Source: Woeseiaceae bacterium
GTDB lineage: Bacteria; Pseudomonadota; Gammaproteobacteria; Steroidobacterales; Woeseiaceae
Assembly: GCA_013138675.1 (NCBI GenBank)
Contig: WTCH01000384.1
Coordinates: forward strand, 1 to 29,154
DNA: 29,154 nucleotides
Reading direction: 5' to 3'
The notes beneath the pieces were generated by a model that saw nothing but the letters and a program-made list of their open reading frames with translations, made no database searches and was not told where the DNA came from. Of this stretch, positions 15,384-22,821 are shown piece after piece (positions within the stretch are counted from its first letter, which is position 1; each line of letters opens with the position of its first letter). The translations under genes were made by a program, and so were the position numbers.

Positions 15384-17273
15384 TTAGCCCGAGCCCGCGT
15401 GTGAATCAAGCTCTACCAACAACGAGTTCATGCGCTTGACGTAAGCTGCAGGGTCATCGAGCTGTGAGCCTTCGGCAAGTAAGGCGTGATCTAGCACGAT
15501 ATGCGCCAGAGAATCGAATCGACCACTGTCCGTTTCGGCCGAGAGGCGCTCGACGAGCGGATGTTTGATGTTCACCTCCAGGATTGGCTTGGCGTCGGGA
15601 AGTTCCTGGCCGCTGGCCTCGAGCATGCGCCGCAGCTGCGGGTTCAGCTCGTTCTCCCCGGCGACCACACAAGCCGGTGAGGAGACCAACCGCGTGCTGA
15701 CATGCACGGCGTCGACTCGATCTTCGAGTACTTTGCTGACCTTCTCGAGCAGCGGCTTGTGTTCATCGTCCATTACGTCCTGCGTGACGCTGCTGTCACC
15801 CTCAGGCAGGTCCAGACCCTCCCTCGCGACATCAACCAGCGACTTGCCGTCGTATTCGGCCAATCCATCAACCACCCAGGGATCGATTCGGTCGCTCAGT
15901 AACAGGACCTCAATGCCTTTGTCCGCAAGTTGTTCAAGGTGCGGACTCGACGCCGCAGTCGCATGATTGTCGGCAAGGATGTAATAGATCTTGTCCTGTC
16001 CCTCGCCGCAACGTCCGACATAGTCATCCAGCGATTGATCTTGCTCGGGATTGCCCGTGTGTGTGGTTGCAAATCGTAGCAGCTTGGCAAGCTTGTCCTT
16101 GTTCGCATCGTCTTCGACGACGCCTTCTTTCAAAACCTGGCCGAATTCTTTCCAGAATTTCCTGTAGTCGTCAGTAGACTTGCCCGCCATCTTCGTCAGC
16201 ATGTCCACCACGCGACGCGCCAACGCACCGCGCATGGCGCTGAGTTCAGGGTTCTGCTGCAATAGTTCGCGCGACACGTTGAGCGGCAGGTCTGACGAAT
16301 CGACGACCCCTTTTACGAAACGCAGGTACATTGGCAGGAACTGTTCTGCTTCGTCCATGATAAAAACGCGCTGCACATATAGCTTCAGGCCTCGTGGTGC
16401 CTCGCGGTTCCAGAGGTCAAAGGGTGCGTTAGCCGGGATATACAACAGGCTTGTGTACTCGCGCTTTCCCTCGACCCGGTTGTGACTCCAAGTCAGCGGA
16501 TCGGAGAAATCATGTGACAGGTGTTTGTAAAACTCCTTGTACTCATCATCACTCACATCGCTGCGTGAGCGGGTCCACAACGCGGTGGCCGCGTTGACAA
16601 GTTTCGCGCTGTCGTCCTCATCGGCCGACCCGGACAGGGTGACCGGGAACGCAATGTGATCCGAGTACTTGCGAATCAGGTTCTCGATCCGAAACGGCTC
16701 AGCAAACTCGGATTCCGTATCCTTGAGGTGCAAGGTCACCGAGGTTCCGCGCTCTGCGCGCTCGATCGTCTCTACGGTGAATTCGCCCTCACCATCCGAT
16801 TCCCATCGAACGCCGTCATTGGCCGTGAGACTAGCGCGTCGAGATTCGACGACAACCTTGTCGGCAACGATGAAGGCCGAATAGAAACCAACACCAAACT
16901 GACCAATCAGCTGCGCGTCTTTTTGCTCGTCGCCGGTCATCTGCTGCAGGAACTCGGCCGTTCCGGAACGAGCGATAGTGCCAAGATGCTCGACGAGTTC
17001 GTCTCGTGACATGCCGATACCGTTGTCGCTGATTGTGACCGAGTTGTTGTCTTTGTCGGACTCGATGCGAATCGTGAGATCGGGGTCTTCGCTCAGCAAA
17101 CCAGGCTCGGCCAGCGCCTCAAAACGTAGTTTGTCTGCCGCATCCGAGGCGTTTGAGATCAATTCTCTGAGGAAGATCTCCTTGTTGCTGTACAGCGAAT
17201 GGATCATCAGCTTCAAGAGCTGACGAACTTCGGTTTGGAAACCCAGGGTTTCCCGGCTTGTCGCGGTGCTCAC
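15384..17273 (-). CDS. htpG: Hsp90-family chaperone HtpG
   Basis: A 629-residue bacterial Hsp90. The N-terminal GHKL ATPase domain contains FLRELISNASDAADKLRF, DNGIGM and GQFGVGFYSAFIV. The middle domain has FIMDEAEQFLPMYLRF and SSDLPLNVSRE with its catalytic Arg, and the C-terminal dimerisation domain ends near residue 620. Length matches the family (about 620-640). The start is GTG 17273 with a strong AAAGGAG ribosome binding site. A sigma-32-like promoter lies just upstream (17313-17340), so heat induction of the whole operon is expected. Confidence 0.97.
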   Translation of the reverse strand: MSTATSRETLGFQTEVRQLLKLMIHSLYSNKEIFLRELISNASDAADKLRFEALAEPGLLSEDPDLTIRIESDKDNNSVTISDNGIGMSRDELVEHLGTIARSGTAEFLQQMTGDEQKDAQLIGQFGVGFYSAFIVADKVVVESRRASLTANDGVRWESDGEGEFTVETIERAERGTSVTLHLKDTESEFAEPFRIENLIRKYSDHIAFPVTLSGSADEDDSAKLVNAATALWTRSRSDVSDDEYKEFYKHLSHDFSDPLTWSHNRVEGKREYTSLLYIPANAPFDLWNREAPRGLKLYVQRVFIMDEAEQFLPMYLRFVKGVVDSSDLPLNVSRELLQQNPELSAMRGALARRVVDMLTKMAGKSTDDYRKFWKEFGQVLKEGVVEDDANKDKLAKLLRFATTHTGNPEQDQSLDDYVGRCGEGQDKIYYILADNHATAASSPHLEQLADKGIEVLLLSDRIDPWVVDGLAEYDGKSLVDVAREGLDLPEGDSSVTQDVMDDEHKPLLEKVSKVLEDRVDAVHVSTRLVSSPACVVAGENELNPQLRRMLEASGQELPDAKPILEVNIKHPLVERLSAETDSGRFDSLAHIVLDHALLAEGSQLDDPAAYVKRMNSLLVELDSHAGSG

Positions 17274-17291
17274 GCAGTCGCTCCTTTTGTA

Positions 17292-17310
17292 TCTGCCTTC
17301 AATTGGCAGA
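17292..17310 (-). other. Small stem-loop in the htpG leader
   Basis: Arms TCTGCC (17292-17297) and GGCAGA (17305-17310) enclose a 7-base loop, just upstream of the AAAGGAG ribosome binding site of htpG on the minus strand. It may affect mRNA stability or start-site access; it does not sequester the ribosome binding site itself. Confidence 0.35.
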
Positions 17311-17312
17311 CA

Positions 17313-17340
17313 CGATAGGGGCTAATCAGACTATTTCAAG
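17313..17340 (-). promoter_or_regulatory. Sigma-32 (heat-shock) type promoter for htpG-msrB-FKBP
   Basis: On the minus strand a -35 CTTGAAA (17340-17334) is followed by 12 bases and then CCCCTATCG (17321-17313). The sigma-32 consensus is CTTGAAA, an 11-16 base spacer and CCCCATnT, so the -35 is perfect and the -10 matches in its four C residues and approximately beyond. It is placed 40-67 bases upstream of the htpG start. The -35 overlaps the last codons of the upstream small membrane protein gene. Confidence 0.75.
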
Positions 17341-17568
17341 TCTCGGTGAGGTAACGGTGTGATACATCAGGGTTACGAACAGCAGCAACGCGGTCGCGAG
17401 CGCGAGTGGCGGGTGCGCGAGCGCAAGCAGGATTCCACCTGCCTGGAGCGCGACCGTCGCACAGGTGGCGATAATAGTAAGAAAGAATTTTCGGATGCGC
17501 TCGCTGACCAGCCCGATCATCGAGATCAGGTCGTCGAGGTCATCCAGGAGTTGCGCGAGGCGTTCCAC
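17326..17568 (-). CDS. Small membrane protein, uncharacterised
   Basis: An 80-residue protein starting at GTG 17568. The first ~25 residues are an amphipathic Leu/Asp-rich helix (MERLAQLLDDLDDLISMIG). Two hydrophobic helices follow, at about 28-50 and 52-70, so it should sit in the inner membrane. I do not recognise the family. It starts 9 bases after the stop of the upstream small gene, and its own 3' end carries the htpG -35 element. The clear helix pattern favours a real gene, but no known domain confirms it. Confidence 0.6.
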   Translation of the reverse strand: MERLAQLLDDLDDLISMIGLVSERIRKFFLTIIATCATVALQAGGILLALAHPPLALATALLLFVTLMYHTVTSPRLEIV

Positions 17569-17577
17569 AGCGATTCG

Positions 17578-17769
17578 CTAGCGAACGACGGACAGCATCG
17601 GGCCGCCGCTTTTCGGATCACCCGACTCGGAGTCGATATCATCGAGCGCCGAGTCGTTTGACTGTTTCGCGTGGGCGATTGCCCGATGAAACAGTTCCCA
17701 GCGTTGCCGTGCGGACTCATCCTTGAGGAAGACCACGGGCGATTCAGCTTCCTTGCACTTATTTGACAT
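17578..17769 (-). CDS. Small soluble protein, uncharacterised
   Basis: A 63-residue protein, hydrophilic and Ser/Asp-rich in its second half, with a helical VFLKDESARQRWELFHRAIAHAKQ segment (about 13-36). No domain is recognised. The ATG at 17769 has only a poorly spaced AAGAG upstream. It sits downstream of a -10 element and a CRP-like palindrome at a class II position, and its stop is 9 bases from the next small gene, suggesting a two-gene operon. It may be conserved only in close relatives. Confidence 0.5.
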   Translation of the reverse strand: MSNKCKEAESPVVFLKDESARQRWELFHRAIAHAKQSNDSALDDIDSESGDPKSGGPMLSVVR

Positions 17770-17804
17770 ACTCTTAAATCGCTAATTAAGTGTCAGTAAA
17801 AGCG

Positions 17805-17810
17805 ACTATA
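17805..17810 (-). promoter_or_regulatory. -10 element of the small two-gene operon
   Basis: TATAGT on the minus strand (one mismatch from TATAAT). A start about 7 bases downstream falls near 17798, leaving a leader of about 29 bases before ATG 17769. No -35 hexamer is visible, which fits an activator-dependent promoter with the CRP-like site centred near -41.5. Confidence 0.45.
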
Positions 17811-17831
17811 GATAGCTCTGCGGGGCGCCTC

Positions 17832-17847
17832 CGTGAGGCAGATCACA
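17832..17847. promoter_or_regulatory. CRP-like palindrome, proximal
   Basis: CGTGA-GGCAGA-TCACA matches the CRP/Vfr core TGTGA-N6-TCACA in nine of ten positions. Its centre (17839.5) is 41.5 bases upstream of the start predicted from the TATAGT -10, the standard class II activator position. Confidence 0.5.
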
Positions 17848-17937
17848 GCTTGATTTAGAAGTTGTGAATTCGGCATTGCAATCGCTAAAAATCAGACGCA
17901 GTACCGGTTCAAAACGGCGCTGGTTAGAGCTTTGGAA

Positions 17938-17953
17938 GGTGACATTCGTCACA
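17938..17953. promoter_or_regulatory. CRP-like palindrome, distal
   Basis: GGTGA-CATTCG-TCACA also matches the CRP core in nine of ten positions. It lies 106 bp from the proximal site, close to ten helical turns, so two bound proteins would face the same side of the DNA. Confidence 0.45.
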
Positions 17954-17989
17954 GTCAATCGCTATCGCCAAAGGGCAACAGCTATTAAC

Positions 17990-18016
17990 AAAAAAAACGC
18001 CGGCAAAGCCGGCGTT
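17990..18016 (-). terminator. Intrinsic terminator of the 18046-18321 gene
   Basis: On the minus strand a perfect 9-bp stem AACGCCGGC/GCCGGCGTT with a TTT loop is followed by eight T residues. It lies 30 bases after the stop of the small Trp/Arg-rich protein gene and insulates the CRP-like region from it. Confidence 0.9.
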
Positions 18017-18045
18017 CGATAAAACTGTGTTCGCGGATCGAGAGC

Positions 18046-18321
18046 CTACTCGCCGTCATCGCCACCGTCAGGTTCCCAGTTCCGCTTCACCTGTTCCGAC
18101 CAGCTGCGATAGCCTTTCCAGGTATACAGCGTTGGGTCAATGCCAACGCGCCGACCGCGAGGGGCGGGCGCTTTGGAAATCCATTGGCGGTATTGCTGCC
18201 AACCATCCGCGTCGTTCGCGGCAGGTTCTGCAGGCGTTACAGACTTGTCTGATTTGTCGGTACTCGACTCGCCATCCGTGCTGTAGTCGGCCACCCATCT
18301 GAGGTGTTTGCTATCCGGCAT
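18046..18321 (-). CDS. Small Trp/Arg-rich protein, uncharacterised
   Basis: About 91 residues starting MPDSKHLRWVADYSTDGES. After a Ser/Asp/Lys-rich stretch (about 12-40) comes a compact conserved-looking region with many aromatic and basic residues: WQQYRQWISKAP, RGRRVGIDPTLYTWKGYRSW and EQVKRNW, with an acidic tail. The spacing of Trp/Tyr suggests a small folded domain; I do not recognise a named family. An in-frame ATG at 18363 would add 14 residues. ATG 18321 lies in the near-palindrome GCATAACTATGC (18318-18329). A strong terminator follows, supporting a real monocistronic gene. Confidence 0.65.
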   Translation of the reverse strand: MPDSKHLRWVADYSTDGESSTDKSDKSVTPAEPAANDADGWQQYRQWISKAPAPRGRRVGIDPTLYTWKGYRSWSEQVKRNWEPDGGDDGE

Positions 18322-18388
18322 AACTATGCTCAGTAAATCCTTTGAACAGATGCTAAGGGTCAACTGGCATAATTCACAGGAACTACAT

Positions 18389-18410
18389 CACAGTGCAGAC
18401 TGTGTTTTTT
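18389..18410 (+). terminator. Orphan plus-strand terminator-like hairpin
   Basis: Stem CACAGT (18389-18394), loop GCAG, stem ACTGTG (18399-18404) and six T residues. Both flanking genes are on the minus strand, so no annotated plus-strand transcript ends here. It could end a small RNA or an antisense transcript of the 18046-18321 gene, or be a chance palindrome. Confidence 0.5.
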
Positions 18411-18507
18411 CACATGCTTTTCAATAAGTTATCTAGCATTTTAACTTAATCAACCGCACGAGTGAGACTTTGAACGGGTCGACTTAACAATAAGCTGCAG
18501 CGTTTTC

Positions 18508-19878
18508 TTATCGGACCCGATAACAAGGAGCGTAATCGTCCCCCGATATTTTCATGCGCTTCTGCTTAACAAAGGCCTGCAGCAGGTCATCGAGCAGGCT
18601 CATTATCTTCGCCGAGGCCGTGATTTCGAACGGCCCATCTTTTTCAATCAGGCTCGCAGTATCTTCACGGACATTGCCTGAGACGATGCCCGAGAACGCG
18701 CGCCGCAGATTCGCGGCGAGGACATGTTTTGGCAAATTCTCGCTGATTTCCAACTCGCTCATTGCAGCATGTGTCGATGGGAACGGGCGCTGAAATTCCT
18801 CATCGATCGCCAGGCGCCAGTTGAAGTAGTACGCATCGCCGTGCTGCGTGCGAAATTCCTGAACGTCTTCGAGCCCGGCCCGCATGGCGCGCGCAACCCC
18901 GCGTGGATCGTCGATGATTATCTTGTAGCGGCGTTGTGCGTCCTTGCCGAGTGTCGCAGCAACAAACGAGTCAATTTGCCGAAAATAGGGCTCAGCGGAA
19001 GCTGGCCCGGTCATAATCATGGGCATTGGCTGGCCCTGATTGTCCGGGTGCATTAGCACGCCGAGCAAATAGAGTATTTCCTCCGCCGTCCCCACCCCGC
19101 CGGGAAAGACAACGATGCCGTGGCCGACACGGACGAACGCCTCCAGGCGTTTTTCCATGTCGGGCATGATCACCAGGGAATTCACGATCGGATTGGGTGA
19201 TTCCGCCGCAATGATACCGGGCTCGCTAATACCGATGTAACGACCGTTGCGGATACGCTGCTTCGCATGGCCGATCGTCGCGCCTTTCATCGGGCCCTTC
19301 ATAGCCCCGGCGCCGCAGCCGGTACAAACATTCAGTCCGCGCAGGCCCAGTTCGTATCCCACGAGCTTGGTGTAGTCGTATTCGGCCCGGCTGATGGCGT
19401 GACCTCCCCAGCACACGACGAGGTTCACATCTGCCGGCAGCTGTAGCAGCCCCGCGTTGCGGACAATGTGAAACACCGCGTCTGATATTCCGTCACCGGC
19501 CTGCAGGTCGAATCGACCACTATCGACTACAACGTTGCGCGTATAGACGATGTCGCGAAGTACGGCGAACAGCAATTCACGAATGCCACGAATCATCTTG
19601 CCATCGACAAAGGCACCGCCCGGTGCGCTTTGTAACGATAACTTCAATCCGCGATCCTGCTGGATGAACCCCAACTCGAAATCTTCATATTGTTCGAGCA
19701 TGGTGCGTGCGTCGTCAACCTCACTGCCGGAGTTCAGGACGGCCAGCATGCAGCGCCGCAGCAGGGTGTAGAGGCCGCCTTCGCCGCTCGAGCGCAGCTG
19801 ATCAACCTCAAGCTGAGACATGACCTCGAGGCTGCCCTCAGGCCGTACCTCGGTGTTAACAAGGTCCAGGATCGTCAA
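18508..19878 (-). CDS. ppnN: Nucleotide 5'-monophosphate nucleosidase PpnN (YgdH), LOG family
   Basis: A 456-residue homologue of E. coli PpnN along its full length. It hydrolyses purine and pyrimidine nucleoside monophosphates to ribose-5-phosphate and base, and the E. coli enzyme is stimulated by (p)ppGpp. Motifs include MSQLEVDQLRS near the start, VVCWGGHAIS, CTGCGAGAMKGPMKGA, NPIVNSLVIMPDMEKRLEAF and the LOG motif PGGVGTAEE (259-267). The C-terminal AANLRRAFSGIVSGNV region is also conserved. The start appears to be TTG 19878, 11 bases after the L,D-transpeptidase stop; ATG 19821 is an alternative but would cut conserved sequence. Confidence 0.95.
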   Translation of the reverse strand: MTILDLVNTEVRPEGSLEVMSQLEVDQLRSSGEGGLYTLLRRCMLAVLNSGSEVDDARTMLEQYEDFELGFIQQDRGLKLSLQSAPGGAFVDGKMIRGIRELLFAVLRDIVYTRNVVVDSGRFDLQAGDGISDAVFHIVRNAGLLQLPADVNLVVCWGGHAISRAEYDYTKLVGYELGLRGLNVCTGCGAGAMKGPMKGATIGHAKQRIRNGRYIGISEPGIIAAESPNPIVNSLVIMPDMEKRLEAFVRVGHGIVVFPGGVGTAEEILYLLGVLMHPDNQGQPMPMIMTGPASAEPYFRQIDSFVAATLGKDAQRRYKIIIDDPRGVARAMRAGLEDVQEFRTQHGDAYYFNWRLAIDEEFQRPFPSTHAAMSELEISENLPKHVLAANLRRAFSGIVSGNVREDTASLIEKDGPFEITASAKIMSLLDDLLQAFVKQKRMKISGDDYAPCYRVR

Positions 19879-19889
19879 GTCCCGCTTAA

Positions 19890-20387
19890 TCAGGGCCGGA
19901 TTTCAATGAGGGTGTTGCTGGCAGTCATCAGCCAGATATCAATCATGTCGGAATTCGAGACCGCGATGCAGCCGTTGGTCCAGTCCTGCGTGCTGTAATA
20001 GGCCTCGGACCGTGTCGGCATATTCGGCTGACCATGAATCATGATGGCGCCACCCGGATCGAGTCCTTGCGAGCGCGCCTCACGAATGTCCTGCCCATTT
20101 GGGTAGGAAACGTGAATCGAGAGGAAAAACTCGCTGTTCGGATTGCGTATGTCGAGCAAGTAGGTTCCTTCCGGCGTGCGAAAGTCGCCCTCAAACTTCT
20201 TGTCCCCGGCCGGACGAATGCCGAGCGCGATGTCGAAAGTTCGAAACGCTTCACCATTTTTTACGAGGTGCAGCTTTCGATCCCCCTTTTCGACGACCAC
20301 CCTGTCCGCGGTCGGAAAGCTGCCCGCCTGCAAACCTCCCTGGGTCAGCAGAAGCAATGATATCAGTGCGGTAATCAGTTTGCGCAT
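19890..20387 (-). CDS. L,D-transpeptidase (YkuD family)
   Basis: A 165-residue protein with an N-terminal signal peptide (about 1-21) and one YkuD catalytic domain. The conserved IMIHGQPN (His118) and DWTNGCIAVSN (catalytic Cys140) motifs are present. Such enzymes make 3-3 cross-links in peptidoglycan or attach proteins to it in the periplasm. VEKGDRKLHLVKNG is the usual domain opening. It is small and lacks LysM domains. It follows a four-helix membrane protein and mltD on the same strand with short spacers, suggesting a cell-wall operon. Confidence 0.92.
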   Translation of the reverse strand: MRKLITALISLLLLTQGGLQAGSFPTADRVVVEKGDRKLHLVKNGEAFRTFDIALGIRPAGDKKFEGDFRTPEGTYLLDIRNPNSEFFLSIHVSYPNGQDIREARSQGLDPGGAIMIHGQPNMPTRSEAYYSTQDWTNGCIAVSNSDMIDIWLMTASNTLIEIRP

Positions 20388-20431
20388 GAGCCGAGGTTAG
20401 CAAACCTTTGCTGACGGGAACATGGCACAAA

Positions 20432-20824
20432 TCACACATTCTTGCCGGCGATCCAGCCAATCGCGAAACCGATGCCACCTGCAACCAGCGTGTAAATGGG
20501 CAAAAACCGGAACAGCCCTTCGGGATTCGTCGCGTCCGTGAACAGTCCATTGAGGTTCACCGAGTAGGCGTAATGAAGGTATGCGGAGAGTCCCAGCGCG
20601 GGGATTGCGTAGCCCGCGACACCAAGTGGCAAGCGAAAGCCAGATCCGGTCCAGGTCCCATCACCGCGATACAGGGTAATTGCAGCAAGCGGCAGCATAA
20701 CGACGGGCGGCACCAGGTTACGCAGGACGTATGGGCCGCCCTGCTGGACGTCGTCAATCCAGAAACCCGCCGCAATGACGAGCAGTACCAGCGGCGTTAG
20801 TCGTACAAGGAAAAGGCGCAGCAC
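20432..20824 (-). CDS. Four-helix integral membrane protein, uncharacterised
   Basis: A 130-residue hydrophobic protein with four apparent membrane helices (about 4-22, 32-51, 66-85 and 107-127) joined by short loops, one of which contains FTDATNPEG. I do not recognise the family. The start is GTG 20824, 6 bases after the mltD stop, and no internal Met gives a sensible alternative. Its position between a lytic transglycosylase and an L,D-transpeptidase hints at an envelope role, which is inference only. Confidence 0.7.
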   Translation of the reverse strand: MLRLFLVRLTPLVLLVIAAGFWIDDVQQGGPYVLRNLVPPVVMLPLAAITLYRGDGTWTGSGFRLPLGVAGYAIPALGLSAYLHYAYSVNLNGLFTDATNPEGLFRFLPIYTLVAGGIGFAIGWIAGKNV

Positions 20825-20830
20825 GGCCTA

Positions 20831-22744
20831 TCAGGTCCTGTCGACGCTGGTCAGGACGGGAAAATGCACAGTCGTTCCCGGCTGCATGTTGTGGAGATCG
20901 AATTCCGGGTTGTACTGCCGGAACAACCAGACCGGCACATCGTATTCACGCAGTGCAAGCACCCAGATCGACTCGCCACGAGCAATAACGTGCTCGGTCA
21001 TACCTGAGATGATGTTCTCGCGAAAGAAGGTGTCTTGCTGTCCACGATGATATGCAACGCGTTTGTCTTCGAAGGCCTGCGCGTCGACAGCGCTGAGATC
21101 GAGTTTGATACGCTGGCCGACGTCAACAGGTGTTCGAAAAGACAGGCCGTTGATATCGCGCAACCGTTGCGTCCGTATGCCAAGCCAGTCTGCATAGTGG
21201 CCCAGCGTCTCGAGCGGATGCACTTCGATAGACCGGTCGGTTGCAATGCTGTAATCGCTCGGGTCGGACAACAGGGCTGTTTGAATCGTGCCGAGCAAAC
21301 TGGCTGCGAGATCGCCGCCAGCCATCGCTCCCGGTGTTTGCTCCGATACCACTTCGGGAACCTCTATCGCCGGCGCATCTGCGCTGACGGCGGCGGCCGC
21401 CACTACAGGTGCTGGCGGCGAGACAACCGGAGCCGGTCCGGCGGCGGGCAGGCGCAGTTGCTGGCCAGCTCGGATGCGATTCGAGCTGTTCAGGTTATTG
21501 AGTGTCATTAGCGTCGACACCCTCGTCTTATACGTCTGGGCGATTTGCGACAAAGTGTCACCGCGAGCAATCGTGTGAAACAGGTCGGGCAGCTGTTCGG
21601 TTTGCCAGGTATCGCTTGCGATGCCGGCGAGCAGCGTGTCTACAGGTGAATCGAGCAGGTCCGTTGGCAGGCGAACCCGCAGACCTTTCGGCAAGTGCTT
21701 GCTGCCTTGCCATACAGTCGACTGCAATGCCGGGTTGTGCGCCGCGAGTTGCCGCTCTGTAACTCCGAGCGCCTTACTCAATTCAGCAGCGGATATATAA
21801 GCGTCAAGTTCAAATGTTGCATAGTTGGTTGGCTTGTCGACGGTATAGCCCGGGAAGTAAGTCTCGGCATTCTGATCGACGTGCCGCGCCGCAAGAAACG
21901 CCACGTAGAAATTGCGCGACGCAAAACCAAATGTTCTGCCGTTGTACTTTCTCAGAATATCGACATACGCGTTGTCGCCGAACTCGCGCATCGCGCGGCG
22001 TGCGCCCGACAAGCCATGATTGTATGCCGTGATTGCCATCGGCCAGTTGCCAGTGATGGAGTAGTTATAGGCGAGCAATTTTCCCGCAGCGCGGGATGCT
22101 GTGAACGGATCGTTGCGCTCATCCATAACATGATCAATGCGCATGAATCGCCGCCCGGTACTGCGCGTAAATTGCCAGATTCCGGATGCACCGACGTGTG
22201 AACGTGCATCGGGATTGTACGAGGACTCGACGTGCGGCAGTGCAGCCAGATCGATTGGTACACCAAGGGCGCGAAACTCATTCTCTATATAGTCACGCCA
22301 CTGGCCTGAACGCTCGAGTCCTTCGACAAAGCGGTCCCTGAGTCCCTGTTGGTAGCGGATCTGTTTCACCGCCGCGCTCAGCGTCGCGTTGCTCACGTCG
22401 GCAGGCCACAACGCCAGCACGCGCGCCTCCTCATCACTGAGGTTGTCGCGCTTACCTTTTGCGAGACTTCGCAAGACCGCCTGCAGCAGCTCGCGCCGCT
22501 TCGCAACGCGTCGTTGCCGTGCTCGCCTGTCCAGGTTCGCTGGCAAATCGATTCGCTCATAAACAACGCCAAGGTTGCGGTTATCGTGCAGCACACCTTG
22601 TGACGTCTTGTAATGGCTGAAAATATCAACCCAGAAATCGACGTCAGGCTCCAATTCAGCCGGAATCGGGAACAGCTCCTGCGCCTGCAGGGGGGCACCC
22701 ATGAACAGCAGGAGCAACAGGTAAATTCGACTTTTTCTTGTCAT
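20831..22744 (-). CDS. mltD: Membrane-bound lytic murein transglycosylase D-like, with LysM repeats
   Basis: About 637 residues from ATG 22744; a TTG at 22765 would add seven. A signal peptide (MTRKSRIYLLLLLFMGAPLQA) is followed by a helical region and the SLT domain. The catalytic Glu is Glu173 in LPHVESSYNP, with SHVGASGIWQF and ITAYNHGLSGARR downstream. One clear LysM lies at about 389-433 (IARGDTLSQIAQTYKTRVSTL). Three more degenerate LysM-like segments lie near 308-360, 505-550 and 588-635. It cleaves glycan strands to 1,6-anhydro ends. There is no lipobox Cys, unlike E. coli MltD. Pro/Ala-rich sequence separates the LysM regions. Confidence 0.92.
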   Translation of the reverse strand: MTRKSRIYLLLLLFMGAPLQAQELFPIPAELEPDVDFWVDIFSHYKTSQGVLHDNRNLGVVYERIDLPANLDRRARQRRVAKRRELLQAVLRSLAKGKRDNLSDEEARVLALWPADVSNATLSAAVKQIRYQQGLRDRFVEGLERSGQWRDYIENEFRALGVPIDLAALPHVESSYNPDARSHVGASGIWQFTRSTGRRFMRIDHVMDERNDPFTASRAAGKLLAYNYSITGNWPMAITAYNHGLSGARRAMREFGDNAYVDILRKYNGRTFGFASRNFYVAFLAARHVDQNAETYFPGYTVDKPTNYATFELDAYISAAELSKALGVTERQLAAHNPALQSTVWQGSKHLPKGLRVRLPTDLLDSPVDTLLAGIASDTWQTEQLPDLFHTIARGDTLSQIAQTYKTRVSTLMTLNNLNSSNRIRAGQQLRLPAAGPAPVVSPPAPVVAAAAVSADAPAIEVPEVVSEQTPGAMAGGDLAASLLGTIQTALLSDPSDYSIATDRSIEVHPLETLGHYADWLGIRTQRLRDINGLSFRTPVDVGQRIKLDLSAVDAQAFEDKRVAYHRGQQDTFFRENIISGMTEHVIARGESIWVLALREYDVPVWLFRQYNPEFDLHNMQPGTTVHFPVLTSVDRT

Positions 22745-22821
22745 TCGGATCAATTCAAGTTTCAATCGTAAATTATTGATTAGTTCACAGAAAAAAGCAG
22801 CTTAACAAGCTAATTTACAAA

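Noticed and set aside
17359..17661. 100-codon plus-strand frame over the small genes upstream of htpG
   Set aside because: It is antisense to the predicted membrane protein, has no ribosome binding site and shows a biased charged composition typical of an antisense frame.
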